DNA of 8,694 nucleotides, taken from an uncultured Angelakisella sp. Lineage in GTDB: Bacteria; Bacillota; Clostridia; Oscillospirales; Ruminococcaceae. Below the pieces are notes generated by a model, which was not told where the DNA came from, made no database searches, and saw only the letters and a list, made by a program, of their open reading frames with translations. The position numbers and the translations under genes were made by a program. Shown here piece by piece: positions 1 through 6,285 of the stretch. Positions within the stretch are counted from its first letter, which is position 1, and each line of letters opens with the position of its first letter. The stretch is from contig CALGIL010000067.1 in the NCBI GenBank assembly GCA_937914895.1, positions 1-8,694 of the forward strand, read 5' to 3'.

Positions 1-65
1 ATAGCAACACAAAAAAAGCCAGCCCACGCCGCGGCCAGGGCGGACAACAGGAAAACCATATCCAT
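1..65 (-). CDS. possible N-terminus of a small membrane protein, cut by left edge
   Basis: A minus-strand ATG at 63-65 opens a frame that stays open to the window edge. It encodes about 21 residues, nearly all hydrophobic after the first two (Met-Asp-Met-Val-Phe-Leu-Leu then Ala/Trp/Gly/Phe-rich), which would suit a transmembrane helix or signal peptide. Against it, no Shine-Dalgarno sequence lies before this ATG or before the second ATG at 57-59, and the frame is also open upstream of the ATG. The stretch from 66 to 153 shows no clear promoter. I do not recognise the protein, and it could be chance. Confidence 0.25.
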   Translation of the reverse strand, partial: MDMVFLLSALAAAWAGFFCVA

Positions 66-153
66 GGGTCGCCCGGAGGCGTAGGAGGATTTGGGACCCG
101 CCCCGCAGAGTGAAGAAGGATAACCTTGTCTAAAAACAGACCCCAAAAGGCAT

Positions 154-176
154 AAAAAAACCGCCCCAGGGGGCGG
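154..176 (-). terminator. intrinsic terminator behind the first htrA-like gene
   Basis: On the minus strand CCGCCC pairs with GGGCGG around a four-base loop (161-176), followed directly by seven T (154-160). It ends transcription of the protease gene whose stop is at 332. A second, longer hairpin lies between the stop and this one. Confidence 0.8.
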
Positions 177-194
177 GATGATTTGGTCTTCCCG

Positions 195-227
195 CCCGCC
201 GGGCCGGTATTCCGACCGCCCGGCGGG
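195..227. repeat. GC-rich inverted repeat in the 3' region of the first htrA-like gene
   Basis: CCCGCCGGGC (195-204) and GCCCGGCGGG (218-227) are perfect inverted copies around a 13-base centre. Outward, a G-T wobble and two more pairs extend the stem. No T run follows on the minus strand, so it is probably a 3'-end stabilising hairpin or helper of the terminator at 154-176. On the plus strand a short CTTTTC follows. Confidence 0.55.
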
Positions 228-331
228 TGGCTTTTCGCCATGGGAAAAGGTAGAAGGGAAAAGAAAGGGTTTTGGAGGGGAAGACGAAAAAGCAATCTAT
301 ACATTCATCCGGCCGGGGCCGGCGGTTGGCC

Positions 332-1666
332 CTACTGGACGGGGATGTATTCCGCCAGGGTGGCGGTCAGGTCCTGGGTCAGCCCGTCGCGCATGATCTG
401 CAGGGCAAGGGTGTCCCCCACGGACTTTTGGGCGATGATGGCCGCCAACTGGTCGCCGGAGGAGATCTGCTGGCCGTCGGCCGAAAGGATGCAGTCCCCG
501 GCCCGGAGGCCGGCCTGCTGGTCGGCGGACCCCTCGTCCACCGAATCCACATAGACCCCCAGGTACTGGACCTTGTACCGCATGGCGGTGTAGGCGTCGC
601 CGATGTTGATAAGGTTGACCCCCAGGTAGGGGCGGCCGGTGACATAGCCCACGGTCATCAGGTCCTGGATAAGGGGCTTTGCGGCGTTGATGGGGATGGC
701 AAAGCCCAATCCCTCGATGCCGCTGCCCATGGATTTGGCGTTGACAATGCCGATAAGCTGGCCGTTTGCGTTAAAAAGGCCGCCGCCGGAGTTGCCGCTG
801 TTGATGGCCGCGTTGGTCTGCAGCAGGGTCATGGTGTTGCCGTCGATGGTCACCTGCCGGCTGAGGGCGCTGATGATGCCGTTGGTGACGGTGCCCCCCA
901 GCTCGCCCAGGGGGTTGCCGATGGCCAGGGCAAAGTCGCCCACCACCAGGCTGTCGGAATCGCCCATCACCGCGGCGGGCAGCCCCTCGGCCTGGATTTT
1001 GATAACCGCGATGTCCGCGGCCTCGTCGCCGCCCACCAGGCGGGCGGTGTGGGTGGCCCCGTCGGACAGCCGCACCTTAATGGTGTTGGCACCGTCGATG
1101 ACGTGGTAGTTGGTGGCAATGTAGCCGTCCTGCGAGACAATGACGCCGCTGCCGGCGCCGCCGATGACCCGGTTGCCCAAAAAGGAATCCCGGGTGACGC
1201 TTTCGGTGGTCACCTCCACCACCGAGGGCGCCGCCATGGCGGCCACCTGGGCGATGTTGACCCCCGAGGGGCTGACGGCGGACAGGGGGGCGGCGGGGGA
1301 CTGGGGCGCCGGCGCCGCCGTCACGGCATTGCTTGCGCCGCCCTTATCCAGCAGCACCGACGCGCCGTAGCCGCCGGCAAAGCCGGTCAGACCGGACAGC
1401 ACCATGCACAGCGCCACCAGCAGGGCCATGGATTTGCCCCGGCCCTGTTTTTCCCGCTTGGGGCGGGGCGGGGGAGAGGGCGGCGTGTTCCGCGGGGGCT
1501 CCGGCCCCTCAAAAATAGACTGGTAGCGCCGGAAAAATTCTTCCCGCCGGGGCTCCTCCCCCAGGATGAGGGGGGGGACGCCCTGGCCGGACTGGCTCCA
1601 GCCGTCCCGGTCGTGGGAGGTGTCCCCATAGGGGTTATTATTAAAATCGCCAAAGAAGTCTGCCAT
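332..1666 (-). CDS. HtrA/DegP-like membrane-anchored serine protease (S1C) with PDZ domain
   Basis: This encodes 444 residues, a normal length for a Gram-positive HtrA, which degrades misfolded proteins outside the membrane. An acidic then proline-rich cytoplasmic segment (1-78) precedes one transmembrane helix (about 80-101), a Ser/Ala/Pro linker, a trypsin-like domain (about 135-335) and one C-terminal PDZ domain (about 340-440, ligand loop YLGV at 347-350). The catalytic triad is complete: His188 (TNYHV), Asp218 (ADIAV) and Ser293 (GNSGG). The start is set by AGGAGGA at 1674-1680, seven bases before the ATG. The serine loop reads NAAINSGNSGGG where the family usually has DAAINPGNSGGA, so it deviates near the active site. 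It is transcribed alone: pyrG upstream ends in its own terminator. It is a paralogue of the protease gene at the right edge. The symbol is left empty because htrA, degP and htrB cannot be told apart here. Confidence 0.93.
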   Translation of the reverse strand: MADFFGDFNNNPYGDTSHDRDGWSQSGQGVPPLILGEEPRREEFFRRYQSIFEGPEPPRNTPPSPPPRPKREKQGRGKSMALLVALCMVLSGLTGFAGGYGASVLLDKGGASNAVTAAPAPQSPAAPLSAVSPSGVNIAQVAAMAAPSVVEVTTESVTRDSFLGNRVIGGAGSGVIVSQDGYIATNYHVIDGANTIKVRLSDGATHTARLVGGDEAADIAVIKIQAEGLPAAVMGDSDSLVVGDFALAIGNPLGELGGTVTNGIISALSRQVTIDGNTMTLLQTNAAINSGNSGGGLFNANGQLIGIVNAKSMGSGIEGLGFAIPINAAKPLIQDLMTVGYVTGRPYLGVNLINIGDAYTAMRYKVQYLGVYVDSVDEGSADQQAGLRAGDCILSADGQQISSGDQLAAIIAQKSVGDTLALQIMRDGLTQDLTATLAEYIPVQ

Positions 1667-1740
1667 TTTACATTCCTCCTAAAAGGTCTGGCCTGCATCC
1701 AAAAGGAGCCTTCATGGTCCGTTTGCTCTCTTTAGTCCCT

Positions 1741-1770
1741 ATTGTACCGGACATTTGTGACCGGAATTTA
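1741..1770 (-). promoter_or_regulatory. candidate promoter of the first htrA-like gene with dyad in the spacer
   Basis: The minus strand has TACAAT (1741-1746), one base from the consensus -10. The matching -35 (TAAATT, 1765-1770, 18-base spacer) is poor. The whole spacer, 1747-1764, is an imperfect palindrome (CCGGACATTTGTGACCGG on the plus strand), which is the position of a repressor operator or of a regulator that repairs a bad spacer. Start codon is about 75 bases downstream. The -10 is convincing; the rest is inference. Confidence 0.4.
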
Positions 1771-1774
1771 AAGA

Positions 1775-1808
1775 TTGTTTGCCACTATGATGAAGTTATT
1801 GCAAACAA
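1775..1808. repeat. inverted repeat upstream of the htrA-like promoter, possible operator
   Basis: TTGTTTGC (1775-1782) and GCAAACAA (1801-1808) are perfect 8-bp inverted arms separated by 18 bp. They sit just upstream of the candidate -35 of the htrA-like gene. No T run follows on either strand, so it is not an ordinary terminator. A regulator binding site is possible. The rest of the 285-base gap between this gene and pyrG, apart from the pyrG terminator, holds nothing I recognise. Confidence 0.4.
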
Positions 1809-1910
1809 ATTTTGCCGGACCTGCGGATGGGGCAAAAATCCTACCTCCCATTAAATGCGGCGGCGGATTGTACATATGCGCCCCCGGGGAGAAAACTTTT
1901 TGGGTCATAC

Positions 1911-1938
1911 AAAAGTCCACCCCCGAATGGGGGTGGAC
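1911..1938 (-). terminator. intrinsic terminator of pyrG
   Basis: On the minus strand a perfect 10-bp stem (1915-1924 with 1929-1938) closes a four-base loop (1925-1928) and is followed by TTTT (1911-1914). It begins 13 bases past the pyrG stop codon. Confidence 0.9.
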
Positions 1939-1951
1939 CGGATGCCGCGCC

Positions 1952-3559
1952 TCAGGCCCTGCCCTGCCCGTCCAGGGCAGCCCGCACAAATTCCCGGAAG
2001 AGGGGGTGGGCCTTGTTGGGGCGGCTTTTGAATTCGGGGTGATACTGCACCCCCACAAAAAAGCGGTTGGCGGGAATTTCCACCGCCTCCACCAGCCGGC
2101 CGTCGGGGCTGGTGCCGGTAACGGCAAGGCCCGCGCCCTGGGCGGCCTCGCGGTAGGCGTTGTTAAACTCGTACCGGTGGCGGTGCCGCTCCGAGATTTC
2201 CGGGGCGCCGTAGGCCCGGGCCATCATGGACCCCGGCCGGATGGCGCAGGGGTAGGCCCCCAGGCGCATGGTGCCGCCCTTGGGCAGGTCGCCCTGCTGG
2301 TCGGGCATGAGGTCGATGACGGGGTGGGCGCTGTCGGGGGCAAATTCGCTGGAGTTGGCGTCGCCGTGGCCCAGCACATGGCGGGCAAACTCAATAACCG
2401 CCGTCTGCATCCCCAGGCAGATGCCAAGGTAGGGGATGTCATGCTCCCGGGCGTAGCGCCCCGCGGCAATTTTCCCCTCGATGCCCCGGTCGCCGAAGCC
2501 CCCGGGCACCAGGATGCCGTCGCAGTCCCCCAGCAGCTGCGCCGCGGTGCCGTCCTCCACCAGCTCCGCGTCCACCCACCGGATGTCCACCTTGGCGGCG
2601 TTTTCGTACCCGGCGTGGTGCAGGGCCTCGGCTACCGATAAATAGGCGTCGTGCAGGCGCACATACTTGCCCACCAGGGCAATGCGCACCTCCCGGTCGC
2701 GCTTTGCCACCCGCTCCAGCATGGCGTTCCAGTCCGAAAGGTCCGGGGGCGGTGCGTCCAGGTGCAGCGCCCGGCAGACAATGTCGGACAGGCGGCTGCG
2801 CTCCAGCATAATGGGGGCCTGGTACAGCACCGGCAGGGTCAGGTTTTCGATGACGCAGTCCGGCCTTACGTTGCAGAACAGGGAGATTTTGTGCCGGATG
2901 GAATCGTCCAGGGGTCGGTCGCACCGGCAGACGATGATGTCCGGGGAGATGCCCAGGCCCTGCAGCTCCTTGACCGAGTGCTGGGTGGGCTTGCTCTTGG
3001 GCTCGTCCGAGCCGGACAGGTAAGGCACCAGAGTGACGTGGATGAAGATGCAGTTTTCCCGCCCCTGCTCCAGAGACACCTGGCGGATGGCCTCCAAAAA
3101 GGGCTGGCTTTCAATGTCGCCCACAGTGCCCCCCACCTCGGTGATGATGACGTCGGCGTCCCGGTCGGTGCCCACGTTGTAAATAAAGGATTTGATCTCG
3201 TTGGTGATGTGGGGGATGACCTGCACCGTCTCCCCCAGGTATTCCCCGGCCCGCTCCTTGTGCAGGACGTTCCAGTACACCTTGCCGGTGGTCAGATTGG
3301 AATAACGGTTGAGATTTTCGTCGATAAAGCGCTCGTAGTGGCCCAGGTCCAGGTCGGTTTCGGCCCCATCGTCGGTGACAAAGACCTCCCCGTGCTGATA
3401 GGGGCTCATGGTGCCGGGGTCCACATTGACATAGGGGTCCAGCTTTTGGGCCGCCACCCGCAGGCCCCGCGCCTTTAAAAGGCGTCCCAAAGACGCCGCG
3501 GTAATCCCCTTGCCCAGTCCGGACACCACGCCCCCGGTGACAAAAACATACTTGGTCAT
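1952..3559 (-). CDS. pyrG: CTP synthase (glutamine-hydrolysing)
   Basis: PyrG converts UTP to CTP with ATP and glutamine-derived ammonia, the last step of de novo pyrimidine nucleotide synthesis, in the cytoplasm. The 535 residues match the family (about 535-550). The N-terminal synthetase domain starts [10 protein letters not shown] with a P-loop SGLGKG (13-18), then the [17 protein letters not shown] region typical of the nucleotide sites. The C-terminal class I glutamine amidotransferase domain (from about 290) has nucleophile Cys381 in GICLGMQ, and His507 and Glu509 in QYHPE, completing the triad. The frame extends eight codons upstream to an ATG at 3583, but that codon has no ribosome site. 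The ATG at 3559 has GGGAGGG eight bases before it and matches the conserved N-terminus. It has its own promoter and terminator, so it is likely monocistronic. Confidence 0.98.
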   Translation of the reverse strand: MTKYVFVTGGVVSGLGKGITAASLGRLLKARGLRVAAQKLDPYVNVDPGTMSPYQHGEVFVTDDGAETDLDLGHYERFIDENLNRYSNLTTGKVYWNVLHKERAGEYLGETVQVIPHITNEIKSFIYNVGTDRDADVIITEVGGTVGDIESQPFLEAIRQVSLEQGRENCIFIHVTLVPYLSGSDEPKSKPTQHSVKELQGLGISPDIIVCRCDRPLDDSIRHKISLFCNVRPDCVIENLTLPVLYQAPIMLERSRLSDIVCRALHLDAPPPDLSDWNAMLERVAKRDREVRIALVGKYVRLHDAYLSVAEALHHAGYENAAKVDIRWVDAELVEDGTAAQLLGDCDGILVPGGFGDRGIEGKIAAGRYAREHDIPYLGICLGMQTAVIEFARHVLGHGDANSSEFAPDSAHPVIDLMPDQQGDLPKGGTMRLGAYPCAIRPGSMMARAYGAPEISERHRHRYEFNNAYREAAQGAGLAVTGTSPDGRLVEAVEIPANRFFVGVQYHPEFKSRPNKAHPLFREFVRAALDGQGRA

Positions 3560-3567
3560 ACGAAAAT

Positions 3568-3574
3568 CCCTCCC
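3568..3574 (-). promoter_or_regulatory. pyrG ribosome binding site that decides the start
   Basis: GGGAGGG on the minus strand lies eight bases before the ATG at 3559. The in-frame upstream ATG at 3581-3583 has no comparable sequence before it. Confidence 0.8.
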
Positions 3575-3625
3575 GTGTTGCATTCAGCAGTCTGCCTGCT
3601 TTCCTTGTCCAACCCAATCCTTTTT

Positions 3626-3654
3626 ATTATACATCACCGCGCCCCGGGCATAAA
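3626..3654 (-). promoter_or_regulatory. pyrG promoter
   Basis: A perfect TATAAT (3626-3631, minus strand) has a weak -35 (TTTATG, 3649-3654) at 17 bases. It leaves an untranslated leader of about 60 bases. That leader does not begin with the GGGC run and carries no attenuator hairpin of the kind that lets CTP control pyrG in Bacillus. Confidence 0.6.
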
Positions 3655-3693
3655 GCACCCCGCGACATTTTTTTTGGTCCGGGCCGGGATTTT

Positions 3694-3713
3694 TTTAAAG
3701 CGGGCGCGCCCGC
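3694..3713 (-). terminator. possible weak terminator of the hisJ-family gene
   Basis: The perfect palindrome GCGGGCGCGCCCGC (3700-3713) starts 22 bases past the stop. On the minus strand only TTT follows before a run of A, so a canonical terminator is not certain. Nothing better is seen between this gene and the pyrG promoter. Confidence 0.35.
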
Positions 3714-3735
3714 CCCAAAGGGATGCGCACCCGGG

Positions 3736-4632
3736 TCATTGCGCGTACTGCCGGTAGACGTCATAATACAGGCCCACCTCGGACACGTGATGGCTGTCCG
3801 ATCCGTACACCAGGGGGATGCCCAGGGCCAGGGCCCGGCGGGCAATCCACCGGCCGGGGTAGAACTCCGGGCTTTGGGGCTTGCGCAGCCCCGCCACGTT
3901 AAAGTCCAGGGCAAAGCCCCTCTCTTTTGCCGCCCCCAGCAGCCGGAGGATCTCCTCCTCCAGGGCGGGGGAGTACCCCCGCTCCTCCTGCGGCAGGGCC
4001 AGGTCAAACTTTTGGCACAGGGAGATGTGTCCCAGCCGCTTTGGTCCGTACCGCCCCAGGTCCGCCTGTGCCGAGGCGCGCACCGCCCCAAAGTAGGCCC
4101 GGCGAAAGCCCTCCGGACCCCCCAGGGCGGGCAGAAGGGTCTGCCGGTTCAGGTCGTAGGACAGGTCCATGGGCAGAAAAACCTCCGGCTCCCCCGGGGT
4201 GGGGGGAAGGGGTTTGCCGCCGGGGCCTGCGGCTGAAAAATTCCGGGGCAGCGCCAGGTAGTGGACCGACACAAGGCCGTCGTCCAGCTGGGGGCCGTAC
4301 TCGTCCAGCAGGTCCCTGGTCCAGCCGGCAAAGGCCTCCACATACTCCACCTCCAGGCCCACCGACAGGGCGATGCGGTCCCGGTATTTTTCTTTTAAGC
4401 GGTGCATCTTCCCCAGGTAGTGCTCCAGGTCTCCGGGGCGCATGACGGTGCGCCGGGCCTCCTCCCGCAGGTCTTCGGGCACCCGGCGGAAGAAGTCCTC
4501 CGGCATGGGGGAATGCTCGGTGACCGAGTAGTGGGTAAAGCCCTGGGCCGCGGCCGCCAAAATCAACTCCTCGGTGTCGCCGATTCTGCCGTGGGGGCAG
4601 TATTCGCTGTGGGTATGTCCGTCTCGCTTCAT
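3736..4632 (-). CDS. hisJ: HisJ-family PHP-domain phosphatase, probable histidinol-phosphatase
   Basis: The 298-residue protein belongs to the PHP superfamily of metal-dependent phosphoesterases. In the HisJ/HisK branch these cleave L-histidinol phosphate to histidinol, the penultimate step of histidine synthesis. The N-terminus has the branch signature HTHSEYCPHG (residues 6-15). Predicted metal ligands are all present: His6, His8, Glu39-His40 (TEHS), Glu94 (GLEVEY), His124 (SVHYL), His202 (GHISL), Asp279 and His281 (GSDSHH). It is slightly longer than Bacillus HisJ (about 268), mainly through a Gly/Pro-rich insert at about 133-150. The start has AAGGAGGG six bases upstream (4639-4646). No other his gene is in the window, so the substrate rests on family membership alone. 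Another phosphate ester is possible. Confidence 0.85.
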   Translation of the reverse strand: MKRDGHTHSEYCPHGRIGDTEELILAAAAQGFTHYSVTEHSPMPEDFFRRVPEDLREEARRTVMRPGDLEHYLGKMHRLKEKYRDRIALSVGLEVEYVEAFAGWTRDLLDEYGPQLDDGLVSVHYLALPRNFSAAGPGGKPLPPTPGEPEVFLPMDLSYDLNRQTLLPALGGPEGFRRAYFGAVRASAQADLGRYGPKRLGHISLCQKFDLALPQEERGYSPALEEEILRLLGAAKERGFALDFNVAGLRKPQSPEFYPGRWIARRALALGIPLVYGSDSHHVSEVGLYYDVYRQYAQ

Positions 4633-4656
4633 GGGGCGCCCTCCTTTTCTCCTCCC

Positions 4657-4685
4657 ATTTTATGGCCCCCCGGGCGCAAAGTCAA
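4657..4685 (-). promoter_or_regulatory. promoter of the hisJ-family gene
   Basis: Minus-strand TTGACT (4680-4685), a 17-base spacer and TAAAAT (4657-4662) make a near-consensus vegetative promoter. The expected start lies about 18 bases before the ATG, so the leader is too short for a T-box or other leader control of histidine genes. Confidence 0.75.
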
Positions 4686-4832
4686 CGGCCGGGGTATGGT
4701 CCGGTCCCCTATGCTCTTTTGACAAATTTACGGATATATTTTTGGCAAATGCAACAAAGCACGGCGGAGTGGGCACAATATAAGCGTGAAGCCCCATGGG
4801 TCAAAATTTTATTTGCAGGAGGCATATAAGCA

Positions 4833-5585
4833 ATGAACAGACGAATCATGCTGTCCCTTTCGGTTCTTGCCATGACCGCCGCCCTGGCGGCCTTCCTGCC
4901 CGGATGCGGCAGGGCCGCCCCCTCCGCCGCGCCCGGTTCCGGCCCGCCGTCCCAGGAGGAAAGCCAGGAGGAAAACCAGGAGGAGGCCGGTCTGCCGGAG
5001 GACGGCCGCGCCGAGCCCGAAAGGCTGTATGTGGCGGACGCGGCCCGGTACCGCGGCACCGTCACCTCCATGGTGGGCGGCCTGCAAAGCGACACGGGCC
5101 TGACGGTCACCCTGGCGGCCTACCAGGGCTCCAGCGACATCCGCGACCTTGTTTTTACCTTTGACAAAAACACCCGGGCCAGCTTTGATTTAAGCGAGGT
5201 GGCCATAGGCGACCACCTGGAGGTATTTTATAACGCCGAGGGGCCCGGCGGCCAGCTGGCCGGCGGCTTTGCCGCGCTTGCGGTCAACAAGCTGCCCCCC
5301 GCCGAACGGGTGTATTTTAACGGCACCCTGGTGTCCGTCAGCGGCGACGGGGACAGCCGCCGCCTGCTGCTGCAAAACCTGAACACCCCCGAGGACGCCG
5401 CCGGGGATGATTTGTACCTGTACCAGACCGTCTTTAACGTAAACGACGGCACCCAGCTGTACCTGGACCCGGAGGAGCTGGTCCCCGGCGCGGTGCTGAA
5501 CATCTACCACGAAGGGGTGTACGCCATGAGCCTGCCGCCCCAGGGCATCCCCCTGGAGATCCGCCTGATGGTGGGCGCGGGCTGA
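4833..5585 (+). CDS. unrecognised lipoprotein with an internally duplicated domain
   Basis: The 250-residue product has a signal peptide (basic MNRR, hydrophobic core 5-22) and a lipobox-like LPGC with Cys25. Pro before Gly is unusual but tolerated, so a membrane-attached extracytoplasmic lipoprotein is likely. An acidic low-complexity linker with three QEEx repeats (41-52) follows. The rest looks like two copies of one beta-rich unit, about 73-153 and 161-246. YRGTVTSM matches YFNGTLVSV, and the block at 114-134 matches that at 207-227 (shared T..D..E....G..L). No catalytic motif is visible; a small ligand- or protein-binding fold is plausible. AGGAGG (4817-4822) lies ten bases before the ATG. 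It is divergent from the hisJ-family gene and followed by a strong terminator. TTGACA at 4719-4724 has no good -10 partner. Function unknown. Confidence 0.85.
   Translation: MNRRIMLSLSVLAMTAALAAFLPGCGRAAPSAAPGSGPPSQEESQEENQEEAGLPEDGRAEPERLYVADAARYRGTVTSMVGGLQSDTGLTVTLAAYQGSSDIRDLVFTFDKNTRASFDLSEVAIGDHLEVFYNAEGPGGQLAGGFAALAVNKLPPAERVYFNGTLVSVSGDGDSRRLLLQNLNTPEDAAGDDLYLYQTVFNVNDGTQLYLDPEELVPGAVLNIYHEGVYAMSLPPQGIPLEIRLMVGAG
4953..4988 (+). repeat. three 12-bp tandem repeats inside the lipoprotein gene
   Basis: The units at 4953-4964, 4965-4976 and 4977-4988 all begin CAGGAGG and keep the reading frame. They encode QEES, QEEN and QEEA in the acidic linker. Copy number could vary without a frameshift. 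Each unit also carries a perfect AGGAGG core. Confidence 0.8.
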
Positions 5586-5630
5586 CAGGCCCAGCCGTCT
5601 AAAAAGTTTTTGATTCCCCACAGCAAAAAG

Positions 5631-5693
5631 AAGCCTTCCAACCTGCGCGGACCGGTCTGGCAGCGGGCCAAAACGCAGTTTGGAAGGCTTTTT
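5631..5693 (+). terminator. intrinsic terminator of the lipoprotein gene
   Basis: A perfect 11-bp stem (5631-5641 with 5680-5690), one mismatch, then five more pairs (5643-5647 with 5674-5678) enclose a 26-base apical region. A run of five T (5689-5693) follows. The left arm is preceded by five A, so it could also act on minus-strand transcripts. It starts 45 bases past the stop codon. Confidence 0.85.
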
Positions 5694-5700
5694 GCGTCCC

Positions 5701-5755
5701 GCGGCGCCGGACCCTTCCCCCATGGGGCGCATAGACTGCAATAGGGCAGCGCCGC
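5701..5755 (+). ncRNA. possible structured leader of the rhodanese gene
   Basis: GCGGCGC (5701-5707) can pair with GCGCCGC (5749-5755) across 41 bases, and inside lies the palindrome CCCCATGGGG (5718-5727). The element fills the gap between the upstream terminator and the rhodanese ribosome site. I know of no RNA family that fits, and in DNA this GC-rich the pairing could be chance. Confidence 0.25.
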
Positions 5756-5769
5756 AAGAACAGAAAAAC

Positions 5770-5775
5770 AGAGGG
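5770..5775 (+). promoter_or_regulatory. rhodanese ribosome binding site that decides the start
   Basis: AGAGGG lies six bases before the ATG at 5782. The frame is open back to an ATG at 5680, but that one is inside the preceding terminator stem, and the extra residues do not look like a rhodanese. Confidence 0.6.
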
Positions 5776-5781
5776 CTTACG

Positions 5782-6117
5782 ATGGAACAACAGATGGGTT
5801 ACGGGACTGTCTCGGTGCGCCAGGCCGCCGACATGATGCGGTCGGGCCGGCCGCCGGTGGTCCTGGACGTAAGAGAAGCGTGGGAGCGAAACGGGGGCGC
5901 CCTCCCCGGCAGCCTGGCCATTCCGGCCAGCCGGCTGGAGGACATGGCCCCCCGGCTGATGCCGGACCGGCAGCGGCCCGTTTTGGTCTACTGCCACACG
6001 GGGGCCCACAGCTGGCAGTCCGCCGAACGGCTGTGGGAGATGGGCTATGCCCAGGTATACGATATGATGGGGGGATTTTTGGAGTGGCGCATGGCCTGGC
6101 AAAGGGGCTGGCTGTGA
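5782..6117 (+). CDS. single-domain rhodanese-like protein
   Basis: The 111-residue cytoplasmic protein is the size of GlpE/PspE-type rhodaneses, which move sulfane sulfur through a persulfide on an active-site cysteine. The N-terminal VSVRQAADM leads to VVLDVREAWE (about 26-35), and PGSLAIPAS (about 42-50) is the usual second motif. Cys71 opens the active loop CHTGAHS (71-77), with GYAQVYDMMGGFLEW at the end. The loop has His76 where the common CxxGxR pattern has Arg, which may alter the sulfur donor or reduce activity. No signal peptide is present. The gene lies alone between two strong terminators and is convergent with the CDF exporter. No clear promoter was found, so read-through from the lipoprotein gene cannot be excluded. 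Confidence 0.88.
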   Translation: MEQQMGYGTVSVRQAADMMRSGRPPVVLDVREAWERNGGALPGSLAIPASRLEDMAPRLMPDRQRPVLVYCHTGAHSWQSAERLWEMGYAQVYDMMGGFLEWRMAWQRGWL

Positions 6118-6165
6118 CGCCTCCGCAAAAATGAAAGGCTCCCGCCCGGGCGTGGGGGACAGAAC

Positions 6166-6212
6166 AAAGCCGTTAAACGGCGGGAAGAAATCCCCGCCGT
6201 TTAACGGCTTTT
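6166..6212. terminator. 19-bp bidirectional terminator between convergent genes
   Basis: Positions 6166-6184 and 6193-6211 are a perfect 19-bp inverted repeat around an eight-base loop. TTTT ends the plus-strand copy (6209-6212), and the minus-strand copy ends TTTGTT. It lies 48 bases past the rhodanese stop and 74 bases past the CDF stop, so it should stop both. Each arm is itself nearly palindromic (CCGTTAAACGG). A smaller hairpin, CTCCGT/ACGGAG at 6258-6272, sits closer to the CDF stop. Confidence 0.85.
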
Positions 6213-6285
6213 GGCGCAAAAACAGAGAAGGGGCGGACAAATTCAGAAAACCGGCTCCTCCGTAAGACGGAGCTGCTTTTCGGCT

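Noticed and set aside
272..1735. Plus-strand open frame of 487 codons
   Set aside because: It is antisense to the first htrA-like gene, low in complexity (Gly/His/Val-rich), and exists because the GC-rich gene lacks stops in the opposite frame. Similar plus-strand frames at 1775-2641, 2651-3478, 6211-7272 and 7409-8509 are rejected for the same reason.
1768..1875. Minus-strand 35-codon frame between the htrA-like gene and pyrG
   Set aside because: It has no ribosome site and runs through the inverted repeat at 1775-1808. Nothing in the product suggests a real protein.
3560..3631. CTP-sensing attenuator in the pyrG leader
   Set aside because: The Bacillus mechanism needs an initial GGGC run and a leader terminator. 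Neither is present in this leader of about 60 bases.
3667..3696. Plus-strand hairpin between two T runs (antisense terminator)
   Set aside because: The sequence between the T runs can form only three or four pairs with a sound loop, so the runs are not supported as a terminator.
4719..4784. Promoter of the lipoprotein gene from TTGACA (4719-4724)
   Set aside because: TTGACA has no acceptable -10 at 16-18 bases. CACAAT/TATAAG near 4774-4784 lacks a matching -35. A promoter must exist here, but I cannot place it.
5680..5781. N-terminal extension of the rhodanese to an ATG at 5680
   Set aside because: The ATG is inside the upstream terminator stem with no ribosome site, and the residues are not rhodanese-like.
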